A stretch of DNA of 64,000 bases from Candidatus Rubrivivax defluviihabitans (GCA_016709385.1 JADJMW010000023.1:62001-126000), one strand, 5' to 3'; shown: positions 1 to 9,476, counted from the first letter of the stretch. Numbers and translations: made by a program. Notes: generated by a model not told the origin, from the letters alone.

Positions 1-1640
1 GCAGCGTCGAAACGCCGCCAGCGCGCGGCCACATGCTGGTCGGGGCGGATGAGGTAGGCGGTGCCGGGCCGGGCGTCGAAGCGTTTTGCCGCCAGGCACT
101 CGGCGTCTTCCAGCCAGGTCAGGCCGGCCGGGCCCGGTTCGCCGGCCGGCATCACGACCAGCGCCCGTACCGGGACGGGGCCGTTCGCCAGCGCGTCGAT
201 GGCGCCCTGGTACGCTGGATCGGGCGCGCCGAAGAGCATCAGCACGAAACCCTGTCCGGCGTGCGGCAGCAGCCAGCCGGGCTCGCCGCCGGCACGAACC
301 GGCGCGTCGTCCAGCGGCGCGCCGGGCAGCATCCAGCCCTCGAAGGTCTCGCCATCGGGCGTATTCAACGGCGACTGCGTCAGCAGCGCCGGCACCGACA
401 AGCGCCCGCTGTTGACCAGCGCTCGGCCCATCGGCAGTTCCTCGGCCAGCGACAGCACGGCGTCGCGCAGCAGCTTCGCGGCGCGGCTCTTGGGCGTCAT
501 GAAGTCGGTGGCGCGCGTGCTGTTGAGCAGGTTCTCGTCGGCGGCGAAGCTGCGCTCGGCGTCATAGCTGTCCAGCAGCGACGCGGGCGCCTGGCCCGCG
601 ACCACCAGCTGCAACTTCCACAGCAGGTTGTCGGTATCCTGCACGCCGGAATTGGCGCCGCGCGCGCCGAAGGGCGAGACCTGGTGCGCCGCGTCGCCGA
701 CGAAGAGCAGCCGGCCGTGGCGGAAATTCGCCATGCGCCGGCACTGGAAGGTGTAGACGCTGACCCACTCCAGCTCGAAACCGATATGCGCGAAACCCTG
801 GCTGTCGAGCAGCTGGCGGATGCGCGGCATGACGCGCTCGGGCTGCTTCTCGGCCTCAGGGTCGGCGTCCCAGCCGAGCTGGAAATCAAGGCGCCAGACG
901 TTGTCGGCCTCGCGGTGCATGAGCGCACTCTGGCCGGGGTGGAACGGCGGGTCGAACCAGAAGCGGCGTTCGGTGCGGTCGGCGGGGAAAGGCTCGCCGT
1001 CGAGCACGACATCGGCGATGAGGAAGCGGTCCTGGAACACCTTGCCTTCGATGTCCAGGCCGAGCGCGCGCCGGATCGGGCTGCGTGCGCCGTCGGCCAC
1101 GATCAGCCAGTCGCACTCCAGCCTGTAGGGGCCGTCGGCGGTCTCGACCTCGACCGTGGCGAAGGCCTCGCCCGGCGTCACGCGCGCCACCTTGTGTTTC
1201 CAGCGCAGGTCGATGGCGGGCAGTTCGAGCGCACGCTCCACCAGGTACTGCTCCAGGTGGTATTGCTGCAGGTTCACCATGCCCGGCCGCCGGTGGCCGG
1301 CCTCGGGCAGCAGGTCGAAGGCGAAGACCTCCTGGTCGCCGTGGAAGGTGCGGCCCACGTTCCAGGTGATGCCCTTGTCGACGACACGCTGGCCCAGGCC
1401 CAGTCGGTCGAAGATTTCCAGCGTGCGCTTGGCGTAGCAGACGCCGCGCGAGCCCACGCTCACGGTGTCGTCTTCGTCGAGCAGCACCACGGGCAGGCCG
1501 CGCAGCGCGGCGTCGATGGCCGCACTCAGCCCCACCGGGCCGGCGCCCACCACGACCAGCGGCACGCGGCGCACGCCGGCCTGGCCGATCTCGGGCGCCC
1601 GCCGGGTGGCGTAGCGCGGCCAGCTGTAGGTCTTCAGCAT
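1..1640 (-). CDS. FAD-dependent aromatic monooxygenase (MhpA/PheA-like), 3' end missing
   Basis: About 546 residues are visible, from an ATG at 1640 running off the left edge, so the C-terminus is missing. The N-terminus carries the FAD dinucleotide-binding GAGPVG (residues 32-37), and a later GDAAH...PFGARG segment is the second FAD/ribityl motif of group A flavoprotein hydroxylases. Members of this family hydroxylate phenolic or aryl acid rings with NAD(P)H and O2 in the cytoplasm. The segment after the GD motif fits the thioredoxin-like C-terminal region of the MhpA/phenol-hydroxylase branch. It is the last gene of a minus-strand operon, 14 nt after the beta-lactamase-fold gene. The exact substrate cannot be read from sequence; the paaZ and CoA-transferase neighbours suggest an aromatic acid. 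The family call is secure. Confidence 0.85.
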   Translation of the reverse strand, partial: MLKTYSWPRYATRRAPEIGQAGVRRVPLVVVGAGPVGLSAAIDAALRGLPVVLLDEDDTVSVGSRGVCYAKRTLEIFDRLGLGQRVVDKGITWNVGRTFHGDQEVFAFDLLPEAGHRRPGMVNLQQYHLEQYLVERALELPAIDLRWKHKVARVTPGEAFATVEVETADGPYRLECDWLIVADGARSPIRRALGLDIEGKVFQDRFLIADVVLDGEPFPADRTERRFWFDPPFHPGQSALMHREADNVWRLDFQLGWDADPEAEKQPERVMPRIRQLLDSQGFAHIGFELEWVSVYTFQCRRMANFRHGRLLFVGDAAHQVSPFGARGANSGVQDTDNLLWKLQLVVAGQAPASLLDSYDAERSFAADENLLNSTRATDFMTPKSRAAKLLRDAVLSLAEELPMGRALVNSGRLSVPALLTQSPLNTPDGETFEGWMLPGAPLDDAPVRAGGEPGWLLPHAGQGFVLMLFGAPDPAYQGAIDALANGPVPVRALVVMPAGEPGPAGLTWLEDAECLAAKRFDARPGTAYLIRPDQHVAARWRRFDA

Positions 1641-1654
1641 CGCCCGGCCCCGCT

Positions 1655-2629
1655 TCAGGATTCGAGCGCCTTCCACATCGCCACGTCACGCTCGGCGGTC
1701 CAGATGCGCGGATCGCGGTGCGCGGTGGCCTCGTCATAGGCGCGCGACACGTCGAAGGGCATGCAGTGGTCGAAGATGACCCAATGGCCGTATTTCGGCC
1801 GCAGCGCCGCCATCGTCTCGCGGTAGACCGCGTTCAGGTCCTTGCCCGCCGCGGCGCCGGCTTGCACGCTGGCGTAGACATCGCTGATGAAGCTGCGCGT
1901 GCCGGCCAGTCCGGCGGCGACCTGGGCCTCGGTCTGCAGCGCCGGGCCGCGGCCGGGCACCAGCTTGGCGGGCTTCAGTGCCGCCAGCTTGTCCAGCGTC
2001 GCCGGCCAGTCGCTGAAATAGGCGTCGCCGGCATACGGCGTGGCGTCGTATTCGACGAGGTCACCGCTGAACAGGATGCGCTCGGCCGGCAGCCAGACCA
2101 CGGTGTCGCCCTTGGTGTGGCCGCGGCCGAGCTGCAGCAGTTGCACTTCCAGCTTTCCCAGCCACAGCGTCATCTTGCCGGTGAAGGTGATGGTGGGCCA
2201 GGTCAACCCCGGCGGCACGCTTTCCACGGCGCGGAACAGGCGCGGAAAGCGGCCGATCTCGCTGGCCTTGTCCTGCTCGCCGCGTTCCTTGATCAGGCCC
2301 AGCGTGTCCTCGCTGGCGATGATGTGCTCCGGCTGGTAGGCCGAGGCGCCGAGCACACGCACCGCGTGGTAGTGGCTCAGCACCACGTATTTGATCGGCT
2401 TGTCGGTGACCTCGCGGATGCGGCGGATGACGTCCTGCGCCATCGCCGGCGTGGCCTGGGTGTCGATGACCATCACCGCGTCGTCGCCGACCACGATGCC
2501 GGTGTTGGGGTCACCCTCGGCGGTATAGGCGTAGGCGTGCTCGGACAGCTTGGTGAAGCTGATCGTCTTGTCTTCCAGGTCGGCCTGGCTGGCGAAGGCC
2601 TTGGCGGGCGGGGTGGGTGAGTGGGGCAT
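1655..2629 (-). CDS. metallo-beta-lactamase-fold hydrolase with altered metal motif
   Basis: 324 residues from an ATG at 2629. The fold is shown by the LSHYHAVR segment (near residue 100), a central GHTKGD, and a later LFSGDLVEY. In canonical family members the first motif is HxHxDH; here it reads HYHAVR, so the Asp and third His are replaced by Val and Arg, while the GHTKGD and SGD elements remain. This implies one metal site or a changed site. No signal peptide is evident. The gene lies between the CoA-transferase and the FAD hydroxylase in one orientation, so a thioester- or lactone-hydrolysing role in the same pathway is an inference. The ATG was chosen because the protein begins cleanly there, and longer readings run into low-complexity sequence. 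Confidence 0.8.
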   Translation of the reverse strand: MPHSPTPPAKAFASQADLEDKTISFTKLSEHAYAYTAEGDPNTGIVVGDDAVMVIDTQATPAMAQDVIRRIREVTDKPIKYVVLSHYHAVRVLGASAYQPEHIIASEDTLGLIKERGEQDKASEIGRFPRLFRAVESVPPGLTWPTITFTGKMTLWLGKLEVQLLQLGRGHTKGDTVVWLPAERILFSGDLVEYDATPYAGDAYFSDWPATLDKLAALKPAKLVPGRGPALQTEAQVAAGLAGTRSFISDVYASVQAGAAAGKDLNAVYRETMAALRPKYGHWVIFDHCMPFDVSRAYDEATAHRDPRIWTAERDVAMWKALES

Positions 2630-2748
2630 GGCAGCACCGGGTGGGTGAGTACAGGACACGATGATTGCACAGCGCTGCGCCAGCGCCATTGCGCAAGTCG
2701 GGCCGCCCAGAGGTGCCGACGGCCAGCCTCGGTTGCGCGCCAGGTGCC

Positions 2749-3945
2749 TCAGGCGCGCGGAGGTTTTGCCGCCAACTCCGCCAGCACCTCGACCGTATCC
2801 TGCCCCAGCTTGGGCGCATTGCGCCGGTGCCCGCCCGGCGTGCGCGACAGCTTGGGCACGATGCCGGGCACGGTGAGCCGGCTGCCGTCCTCGAGCGTCA
2901 CCTCCTGCAGCATGCCGCGCGCGCGGTAATGCGGGTCGGCGGCGATATCGGCCACGGTGTAGATGCGCCCGCCGGGCACCCGTGCCGCGTCGAGCACGTC
3001 CAGCACCTCGGCCACCGTGCGCGGTGCGGTCCAGTCGCCGATGGCTGCGTCGATCTCGGCCACGCGCGCCACGCGGCCGGTATTGCCGGCCAATTGCGGG
3101 TCCGCCGCCAGGTCGGACCGGCCGATGGCCTGCATCAGCCGTTTGAAGATGCTGTCGCCGTTGCCGGCCACCAGCACGTGGCCGTCGGCGCAGCGGTAGG
3201 CATTGCTCGGCGCGATGCCGGGCAAGGCGCTGCCGGCCGGTTCGCGCACGACGCCGAAGGCGCTGTATTCGGGCAGCAGGCTTTCCATGCAGTTGAAGAC
3301 GGCCTCGTACAGCGCCACGTCGATCAGCTGCCCGCGGCCGCTGCGCTGGCGTTCCTGCAGCGCCATCAGCACGCCGATGACGCCGTGCAGCGCCGCCAGC
3401 GTGTCGCCGATGCTCACGCCCACGCGCACGGGGGTGCGGCCGGGCTCGGCGGTGAGGTGGCGCAGCCCGCCCATCGCTTCGGCGACGACGCCGAAGCCGG
3501 GCTTGTCGCGGTCGGGGCCGGTCTGGCCATAACCGCTGATGCGCAGCACGATCAGCCGCGGGTTGCCTGCCATCAGCTGCTGCGGGTCGAGGCCGAAGCC
3601 TTCCAGCGCGCCGGGGCGGAAATTCTCCACCAGCACGTCGGCCTGCAGCGCGAGCGCACGCACGATCGCCACGTCTTCGGCGTCCTTGAGGTCGAGCGCC
3701 ACCGAGCGCTTGTTGCGCGACTGCACCTGCCACCACACCGAGGTGCCGTCCTTGAGCAACCGCCACTGGCGCAGCGGGTCGCCTCCTTTGCCAGGTTCAC
3801 CGGGAGGTTCCACCTTGATCACGTCGGCGCCGAAATCGGCCAGCGTCCTGGCGGCGAACGGGCCGGCGATGAGCTGGCCGAGTTCGAGCACACGCAGTCC
3901 GGCGAGCGGGCCGCTGGTTTCGTCGGAGGTTGGCGTCGGATTCAT
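2749..3945 (-). CDS. CaiB/BaiF family (class III) CoA-transferase
   Basis: 398 residues from an ATG at 3945, preceded by a good GAGGGA ribosome-binding site; an ATG 27 nt upstream has none. The N-terminal LAGLRVLELGQLIAGPFAAR segment and the following FGADVIKVEPPG are hallmarks of class III CoA-transferases, and the VENFRPGALE segment is the conserved stretch beyond the catalytic Asp region. Such enzymes move CoA between carboxylic acids (formyl-, succinyl- or aryl-CoA) in the cytoplasm. The gene sits 54 nt downstream of the MFS transporter gene and 119 nt upstream of the beta-lactamase-fold gene, all co-directional, consistent with activation of an imported acid. Donor and acceptor cannot be assigned. 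Confidence 0.9.
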   Translation of the reverse strand: MNPTPTSDETSGPLAGLRVLELGQLIAGPFAARTLADFGADVIKVEPPGEPGKGGDPLRQWRLLKDGTSVWWQVQSRNKRSVALDLKDAEDVAIVRALALQADVLVENFRPGALEGFGLDPQQLMAGNPRLIVLRISGYGQTGPDRDKPGFGVVAEAMGGLRHLTAEPGRTPVRVGVSIGDTLAALHGVIGVLMALQERQRSGRGQLIDVALYEAVFNCMESLLPEYSAFGVVREPAGSALPGIAPSNAYRCADGHVLVAGNGDSIFKRLMQAIGRSDLAADPQLAGNTGRVARVAEIDAAIGDWTAPRTVAEVLDVLDAARVPGGRIYTVADIAADPHYRARGMLQEVTLEDGSRLTVPGIVPKLSRTPGGHRRNAPKLGQDTVEVLAELAAKPPRA

Positions 3946-3999
3946 CGTCGTCCCTCGCATCAAAGGTGGCACATCATCGGCGCGGGCGGCGGTCGCGCC

Positions 4000-5271
4000 T
4001 CAGGGCCGCGGGGGCGGTGCCGGCGCCGCGAGCGGCAGTCGCAGGCCGAGCAGTACCGCGCAGGCCGCCAGGCTGCAGGCCGCCGACAGCCACAGCGCCT
4101 GCAGGCCCCAGTGTTCCAGCGCCAGGCCGAACAGCCAGGGCGAAAAACCCTGCAGCGCGCGCCCCGGCAGGGAGATCCAGCCCTGGCGTGCGCCATAACC
4201 CCCGGCGCCGAAGAAGGCCAGCGGCAGCGTGCCCTTGGCGATGGTCATGATGCCGGCGCCCAGGCCGTGCAGGATGGCGTAGACCGCCGCCACCGGTGCC
4301 CCGAGCGTCCACAGCAGCAGCGCGCCGAGCGGGTGTCCCAGCGTGGCGGCGCGCGCCACCGCCAGCGGCGAGACCCGGCGCAGAAAGCCGAATTCGAAGA
4401 GCCGGCCGGCCACCTGCGCCGGCCCTACCAGCGCCCCCACCACCACCGCCAGCGCCAGCGTGCCGCCGGCAGCCTGGATGACCGTGGGCAAGTGCGCCGC
4501 CATCGCCGTATTGACGAACCAGGCCAGCGCGAAGACCAGTGACAGCAGCGCGGCGGTGTGGCGCGGCGGCTCCGGTGCCGCTTTCGCAGCCGCCGGGCCG
4601 TTGGCCGCGGCCGGTGTTCCCACCGCGGCCGGCACCTCGGGGCGGGTTTTGGCAAGCGCAGCGTCGGATGCGGTCGCGACCGGCGCCGCCGTCGCGCGAG
4701 GCAGCAGCGCATTCAGCGGCAACCCCAGCAGCACGTGCAACCCGGCCCACACGAAACACGCGCCGCGCCAGCCGATGTGCACTTCCATCCAGGCCGAAAG
4801 CGGCCAGCCCACGGTGCTGGCAAATCCCGCCAGCAACGTGATGCCGGTGATGGCGCTGCGCGCCTCGGCGCCGTACAGCCGTACCAGCGCGGCGAAGCCC
4901 GCCTCGTACAGCCCGGCGCCCATGCCCAGGCCCAGCAACAGCCAGGCTGCCACCAGCGTGGCCGGGCCCTGCGCGCTGCCCAGCAGCGCCAGACCCAGCG
5001 CCAGCAGCACGTTGCTGCCCAGCAGCACCGGGCGGCCGCCGTGGCGGTCGATCAACCGGCCGGCCAGCGGCCCGGCCAGCGCCGAGACGATGAGCGCCAT
5101 CGAGAACGCCGCGAAGACCGTGGGCGTGGCCACGCCCAGGTCGCGTGCCATCGGCGCGGCCAGCATCGCCGGCAGGTAGTACGACGAGGCCCAGGCCAGC
5201 GTCTGCGCCGTACCCAGCGCCAGCACCGTGTGCGTGCGGCTGCGGCTGCGCGGGCCGCCGGCGGCCGGCAT
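4000..5271 (-). CDS. major facilitator superfamily transporter
   Basis: 423 residues, hydrophobic almost throughout, with about twelve membrane segments and a charged, Ala/Pro-rich central loop (around residues 200-230) between the two six-helix halves. The RLIDRHGGRPVLL segment after helix 2 is the MFS signature loop between helices 2 and 3. The start ATG overlaps the paaZ stop by one base (TGATG), so translation is coupled to paaZ. Position in an aromatic or acyl-CoA operon suggests uptake or efflux of the pathway substrate, but the family (monocarboxylate-like MFS) does not fix the solute. Confidence 0.85.
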   Translation of the reverse strand: MPAAGGPRSRSRTHTVLALGTAQTLAWASSYYLPAMLAAPMARDLGVATPTVFAAFSMALIVSALAGPLAGRLIDRHGGRPVLLGSNVLLALGLALLGSAQGPATLVAAWLLLGLGMGAGLYEAGFAALVRLYGAEARSAITGITLLAGFASTVGWPLSAWMEVHIGWRGACFVWAGLHVLLGLPLNALLPRATAAPVATASDAALAKTRPEVPAAVGTPAAANGPAAAKAAPEPPRHTAALLSLVFALAWFVNTAMAAHLPTVIQAAGGTLALAVVVGALVGPAQVAGRLFEFGFLRRVSPLAVARAATLGHPLGALLLWTLGAPVAAVYAILHGLGAGIMTIAKGTLPLAFFGAGGYGARQGWISLPGRALQGFSPWLFGLALEHWGLQALWLSAACSLAACAVLLGLRLPLAAPAPPPRP

Positions 5272-7313
5272 CACGAGCGCTTGGCCACCAGGGTCAGGAT
5301 GTCGTAGCTGGCCACCACCTCGTCGTGCTGGTTGGTGACTTCCACGTCCCAGGCCACCACCCCTTGGCCCACGCCGTCGGGGCCCTGGCGTCGGCGGTCG
5401 GTCTTGCGCTTGACGGTGAGTCGCGCACGGATGGTGTCGCCGATGGCCACCGGCTTGACGAAGCGCAGGCTGTCCAGCCCGTAGTTGGCCAGCACCGGCC
5501 CAGGCGCCGGGCTCACGAACAGGCCGGCCGCGGCAGAGAGCACGAAGTAGCCGTGCGCGATGCGCTGGCCGAAGGCCGACTGCGCGGCGGCGATGGTGTC
5601 GAAGTGCATGTAGAAATAGTCGCCGCTGATGCCGCCGAAGGCCACGAGGTCGGCCTCGGTGACGGTGCGGCGGTGCGTCAGCAGCGACTCGCCGATGCGC
5701 AAGTCCTCGAAGTGCCGGCGGAAGGGGTGGACCTCGCTTTCGATGACCTTGGCGCCGCGCACGAATTCGCCCGTCACCGCCGTCAGCATGCTGGGCGAAC
5801 CCTGCACCGCGCAGCGCTGCAGATAGTGCTTCACGGCACGCAGGCCGCCGAGTTCCTCGCCGCCGCCGGCGCGGCCCGGGCCGCCGTGCTTGAGCAGCGG
5901 CAGCGGCGAGCCGTGGCCGGTGGATTCGGCCGCGGCTTCGCGGTCCAGCACCAGCAGCCGGCCGTGCTGCGCCGCGGCCACGGGAATGGCGCGCGCGGCA
6001 GTGGCGGCATCGCGCGTGACCAGCGTGCCGACCAGGCTGCCGCGGCCGCGCGCGGCCAGCGCCAGCGCTTCGTCGAGATCGTCGTAGGGCATCAGCGTGC
6101 TCACCGGGCCGAAGGCCTCGACATCGTGCACGGCGCTGCGGGCCAGCGGGTCGCGACACAGCAGCAGCGTGGGCGCGAAGAAGGCGCCTTCGGCCACGCC
6201 CTCGCCGATCGGCGCGAAGCCGTCGCGCTCGCCGAAGACGACTTCGTTGCCGGCGGCGAGTTGCGCCACGCGCTCGGCCACGTCGTGGCGCTGTGCCAGC
6301 GAGGCCAGCGCGCCCATGCGCACGGTCTCGATCGCGGGGTCGCCCACCACCACCTTGGCCAGCCGGGCGCGCAGCCGCGTCGCAACGGCGTCGACTTGCG
6401 ATCGCGGCACGATGGCGCGGCGGATGGCAGTGCATTTCTGCCCCGCCTTGACCGTCATCTCGCGCGCCACCTCCTTGACGAAGAGCTCGAACTCCTCGTC
6501 GTCGGGCGAGACATCGGGCGCCAGGATCGCGCAGTTCAGCGAATCGGCCTCGGCGTTGAACGGTACCGATCGGCGCACCAGGTTGGCATTCATGCGCAGC
6601 CGCGCCGCGGTGTCGGCCGAGCCGGTGAAGGTGACGATGTCGCTCTCTTCCAGCCGGTCGAGCAGCTCGCCGGTGCCGCCGATCACGAGCTGCAGGCTGC
6701 CCTCGGGCAGCAGCCCCGATTCCAGCATCAGCCGCACGCAGGCTTCGGTGAGATAACTCGTGGCCGTGGCCGGCTTGGCGATGCACGGCATGCCGGCCAG
6801 GAAGCTGGGGGCGAATTTCTCCAGCAGCCCCCAGACGGGAAAATTGAAGGCGTTGATGTGCACCGCCACGCCGCCGCGCGGCACCAGGATGTGGGTGCCG
6901 GCAAAACCGCCCTTCCTGCCCAGCGCGACGGCCGGGCCTTCGTGCAGCAGGTTGCCCGAAGGCAGCTCGGTGCTCAGGCTCGAATACGCGAACAGCGTGC
7001 CGGTGCCGCCTTCGATGTCGACCCAGCCGTCGCTGCGCGTGGCACCGGTGTGGGCCGAAACAGCGTAGAGCGGCTCCTTGCGTTCGTTGAGGTATTTCGC
7101 CAGCGCCTTCAGCCGTTCGGCGCGCTGCTGGAAGTCCAGCGCCAGCAGCGCCGGGCCGCCGACGCGGCGGGCATGGTGCGTGGCGGCAGCGAAGTCCGGC
7201 GTCTCGGCGTGCGTGGCGGCCACGGCGCGGCCGTTGACGGCGCTGTGCAAGGTCTGCGCCGGCTCGCGGCCGAGCCAGGTGCCGCCGATGTAGCTCTGCA
7301 GGGTGGGTGTCAT
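5271..7313 (-). CDS. paaZ: PaaZ bifunctional oxepin-CoA hydrolase / aldehyde dehydrogenase
   Basis: 680 residues, the usual PaaZ length (about 680). The N-terminal aldehyde dehydrogenase domain (roughly residues 1-520) has the Glu of FNAEADSLN and the nucleophilic Cys of GQKCTAIRR. The C-terminal MaoC hotdog domain (about 535-680) has SGDYFYMHFD and FGQRIAHGYF with the Asp/His hydratase pair. In the aerobic phenylacetate pathway the enzyme opens the oxepin-CoA ring and oxidises the resulting aldehyde. No paaABCDE, paaG or paaH is visible in the window, so here it may serve a ring-1,2-epoxyCoA pathway encoded elsewhere, or a related aryl-CoA. It heads the five-gene minus-strand operon, with about 200 nt of non-coding DNA upstream. 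Confidence 0.92.
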   Translation of the reverse strand: MTPTLQSYIGGTWLGREPAQTLHSAVNGRAVAATHAETPDFAAATHHARRVGGPALLALDFQQRAERLKALAKYLNERKEPLYAVSAHTGATRSDGWVDIEGGTGTLFAYSSLSTELPSGNLLHEGPAVALGRKGGFAGTHILVPRGGVAVHINAFNFPVWGLLEKFAPSFLAGMPCIAKPATATSYLTEACVRLMLESGLLPEGSLQLVIGGTGELLDRLEESDIVTFTGSADTAARLRMNANLVRRSVPFNAEADSLNCAILAPDVSPDDEEFELFVKEVAREMTVKAGQKCTAIRRAIVPRSQVDAVATRLRARLAKVVVGDPAIETVRMGALASLAQRHDVAERVAQLAAGNEVVFGERDGFAPIGEGVAEGAFFAPTLLLCRDPLARSAVHDVEAFGPVSTLMPYDDLDEALALAARGRGSLVGTLVTRDAATAARAIPVAAAQHGRLLVLDREAAAESTGHGSPLPLLKHGGPGRAGGGEELGGLRAVKHYLQRCAVQGSPSMLTAVTGEFVRGAKVIESEVHPFRRHFEDLRIGESLLTHRRTVTEADLVAFGGISGDYFYMHFDTIAAAQSAFGQRIAHGYFVLSAAAGLFVSPAPGPVLANYGLDSLRFVKPVAIGDTIRARLTVKRKTDRRRQGPDGVGQGVVAWDVEVTNQHDEVVASYDILTLVAKRS

Positions 7314-7513
7314 GGCGAAGGTCTCGCGGTATGGAGGGTTTGCAGGACGAGACCGCCAGTGTCGCACCGGCCTGCGGCGCGTCCTGCAGGACGACCCCGG
7401 TTGCGGCTTCGGCTGCCTGGAAACGGGCTTCGGCGCGCCGGTGACCGAACCGCCAATCCAGCGATCGTTCAGGCGGGCTTCAAGGTGTTGCGGTGAACGG
7501 CAGGCAACGTCAC

Positions 7514-8104
7514 TCATCCCGCCGTGAAGCTGTCGGCGCGCTTGCCCTTGAAGGGCGCGTAGAAGCGCTTGATCTCGGCCATGTCGCTTGCCACGTCGCC
7601 GCTGGGCGTGAACACCGGCCCCAGGCCGCTGAGCTTGCGCTCGTAGTCCATGTAGGCCATGACGATGGGCACCCGCGCCTCCAGCGCGATGAAGTAGAAG
7701 CCCGTCTTCCAGTGCCGTGTCCTGCCGCGCGTGCCTTCGGGCGGCACCACCAGCTGCAGCGGGCCGTCGGCGGCCTGGATGGCCTGCGCCGAAGCCGTCA
7801 CCAGGTTGGTGCTGCGCCCGCGGTCCACCGCGATGCCGCCCAGCCAGCGCATGACGGCGCCGAAGGGCGGCCGGAAGAGGCTGTGCTTGCCCATCCAGTA
7901 GATGTTCAGGCGCAGCGCAAAGGCCACCATCAGGGTGTAGGGCAGGTCCCAGTTGCTGGTGTGCGGCGCGGCGATGAGCACGCACTTGGCGGCATGCGCG
8001 GGCAGCGCGCCTTCGATCTTCCAGCCCGTGGTGCGCAGGAAGGCCAGCGAGAAGGCACGCAGCACGGTGTTGACCACCGGCGTGCTGAAGATCGTTCGGT
8101 GCAT
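7514..8104 (-). CDS. 1-acyl-sn-glycerol-3-phosphate acyltransferase family protein
   Basis: 196 residues, PlsC-like. Motif I appears as HTSNWD (His48 and Asp53, the Hx4D catalytic pair) and motif III as PPEGTRG (about 120-126). The protein is short for PlsC and lacks a strong N-terminal membrane anchor, resembling the small lysophospholipid acyltransferase-like proteins common in proteobacteria. The expected reaction is acyl transfer to a lysophosphatidate or other lysolipid at the inner membrane. It is transcribed away from the phosphofructokinase gene (160 nt divergent gap). Confidence 0.85.
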   Translation of the reverse strand: MHRTIFSTPVVNTVLRAFSLAFLRTTGWKIEGALPAHAAKCVLIAAPHTSNWDLPYTLMVAFALRLNIYWMGKHSLFRPPFGAVMRWLGGIAVDRGRSTNLVTASAQAIQAADGPLQLVVPPEGTRGRTRHWKTGFYFIALEARVPIVMAYMDYERKLSGLGPVFTPSGDVASDMAEIKRFYAPFKGKRADSFTAG

Positions 8105-8264
8105 GGGGCGTCTTGGGGGATACCTGGCCTGCCGTGGGCGGCGTCAGGGTGCAGCGATTGTGGTTGAAGCGGGTGAAGCACCGCGGCGGGCAGGCTACGA
8201 TGCACGCAGCGCGCGCCGGCGTGGCACCGCGGTGTGCACCCACCCCCACTTCAGGAGTCCACTC

Positions 8265-9476
8265 ATGTCTTCCGGCAAGGTTCTCGTCGCCCAGGGAGGC
8301 GGCCCCACCGCGGTCATCAACCAGTCGCTGGCCGGCGTGGTGCTGGAGGCGCGGCGCCATCACAACGTGCGCCTGGTCTACGGCGCGCGCCACGGCGTGC
8401 GCGGCATCGTCAACGAGGACTTCGTCGACCTCACGCAGGAAACCAGCCACAACCTGGAGCTGGTGGCCGGCACGCCGGCCTCGGCGCTGGGTTCCACGCG
8501 CGACAAGCCCGACCGCGCCTACTGCCTGGAGATCTTCAAGGTGCTGCAGGCGCACCGCATCGAGCACTTCTTCTATATCGGCGGCAACGACTCGTCGGAC
8601 ACCGTGCGCATCGTCAGCGAGGAAGCGCAGAAGGCCGGTTATCCGCTGCGCAGCATCCACATTCCGAAGACCATCGACAACGACCTGGTGGGCAACGACC
8701 ACACGCCGGGTTTCCCGTCCGCCGCGCGCTTCGTGGCCCAGGCCTTCGCCGGCGCCAACCTGGACAACGCGGCGCTGCCCGGCGTCTACGTCGGCGTGGT
8801 GATGGGCCGCCACGCCGGCTTCCTGACGGCGGCCAGCGCCCTGGGCAAGAAATTCCCCGACGACGGGCCGCACCTCATCTACCTGCCCGAACGCGTATTC
8901 GAGATCGACAAGTTCCTAGCCGACGTGAAGGCGGTGTACGAGCGCCATGGCCGCTGCATGATCGCGGTCAGCGAAGGCATCCACGACGCTTCCGGCGCGC
9001 CGATGCTGGCCAAGCTGGCCAAGGACCTGGAGCACGACGCCCACGGCAACGTGCAGCTCTCGGGCAGCGGCGCGCTGGCCGACCTGCTGTGCGAGGAGAT
9101 CAAGGACAAGCTGAAGATCAAGCGCGTGCGCGGCGACACCTTCGGCTACCTGCAGCGCAGCTTCATCGGCTGCACCAGCGACGTCGACCAGCGTGAGGCA
9201 CGCGAAGTCGGCGAAAAGGCGGTGCAGTTCGCCATGTGGGGCAGCCGCGACGGCTCGGTGGCCATCAAGCGCACGGGCTTTTATTCGGTGGACTACGAAC
9301 TGCTGCCGCTGGCGGACGTGGCCGGCAAGACGCGCACCATGGAGGACGAATTCATCGCGCCTTGCGGCACCGATGTCACCGATGCCTTCCGCCTGTACCT
9401 GCGGCCGCTGCTGGGCTCGGGCATGCCCGACGCCTTCAGGCTGCGCGCGCACCCCGTGCCCCGGGTCCTGAAGTGA
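8265..9476 (+). CDS. pfp: pyrophosphate-type 6-phosphofructokinase
   Basis: 403 residues from an ATG with a CAGGAG ribosome-binding site. The PFK fold is clear from the N-terminal GGGPTAVIN phosphate-binding loop, GGNDSSDT (106-113) and PKTIDND (134-140). In this family a Gly at the fourth position of the GGDG motif and Gly in PGTIDND mark ATP users, whereas Asp and Lys mark pyrophosphate users. Here Asp109 and Lys135 are present, so PPi-dependent phosphorylation of fructose-6-phosphate is expected, and the reaction would be reversible. The first motif Asp is Asn108, a variant I recall in some Pfp clades. The stop codon overlaps the GTG of the next gene (GTGA), giving a translationally coupled pair. 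Confidence 0.9.
   Translation: MSSGKVLVAQGGGPTAVINQSLAGVVLEARRHHNVRLVYGARHGVRGIVNEDFVDLTQETSHNLELVAGTPASALGSTRDKPDRAYCLEIFKVLQAHRIEHFFYIGGNDSSDTVRIVSEEAQKAGYPLRSIHIPKTIDNDLVGNDHTPGFPSAARFVAQAFAGANLDNAALPGVYVGVVMGRHAGFLTAASALGKKFPDDGPHLIYLPERVFEIDKFLADVKAVYERHGRCMIAVSEGIHDASGAPMLAKLAKDLEHDAHGNVQLSGSGALADLLCEEIKDKLKIKRVRGDTFGYLQRSFIGCTSDVDQREAREVGEKAVQFAMWGSRDGSVAIKRTGFYSVDYELLPLADVAGKTRTMEDEFIAPCGTDVTDAFRLYLRPLLGSGMPDAFRLRAHPVPRVLK

Noticed and set aside
33..1739. Long plus-strand open frame of 568 residues across the left end
   Set aside because: It is antisense to the flavin hydroxylase, which has clear FAD motifs; the plus-strand product is Arg/His/Gln-rich without any domain, the usual shadow of GC-rich genes.
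4000..6786. A 928-residue minus-strand frame joining the MFS gene to sequence inside paaZ
   Set aside because: The N-terminal 500 residues are out of frame with paaZ and look random; the MFS protein starts at 5271.
2749..7313. Complete phenylacetate degradation cluster
   Set aside because: Only paaZ is present; the epoxidase, isomerase and thiolase genes are not in the window, so the operon cannot be called a paa cluster.
5271..8873. Single 1200-residue minus-strand frame including paaZ
   Set aside because: Only the part from 7313 downwards is PaaZ; the upstream extension crosses the separate acyltransferase gene in another frame and has no domain.
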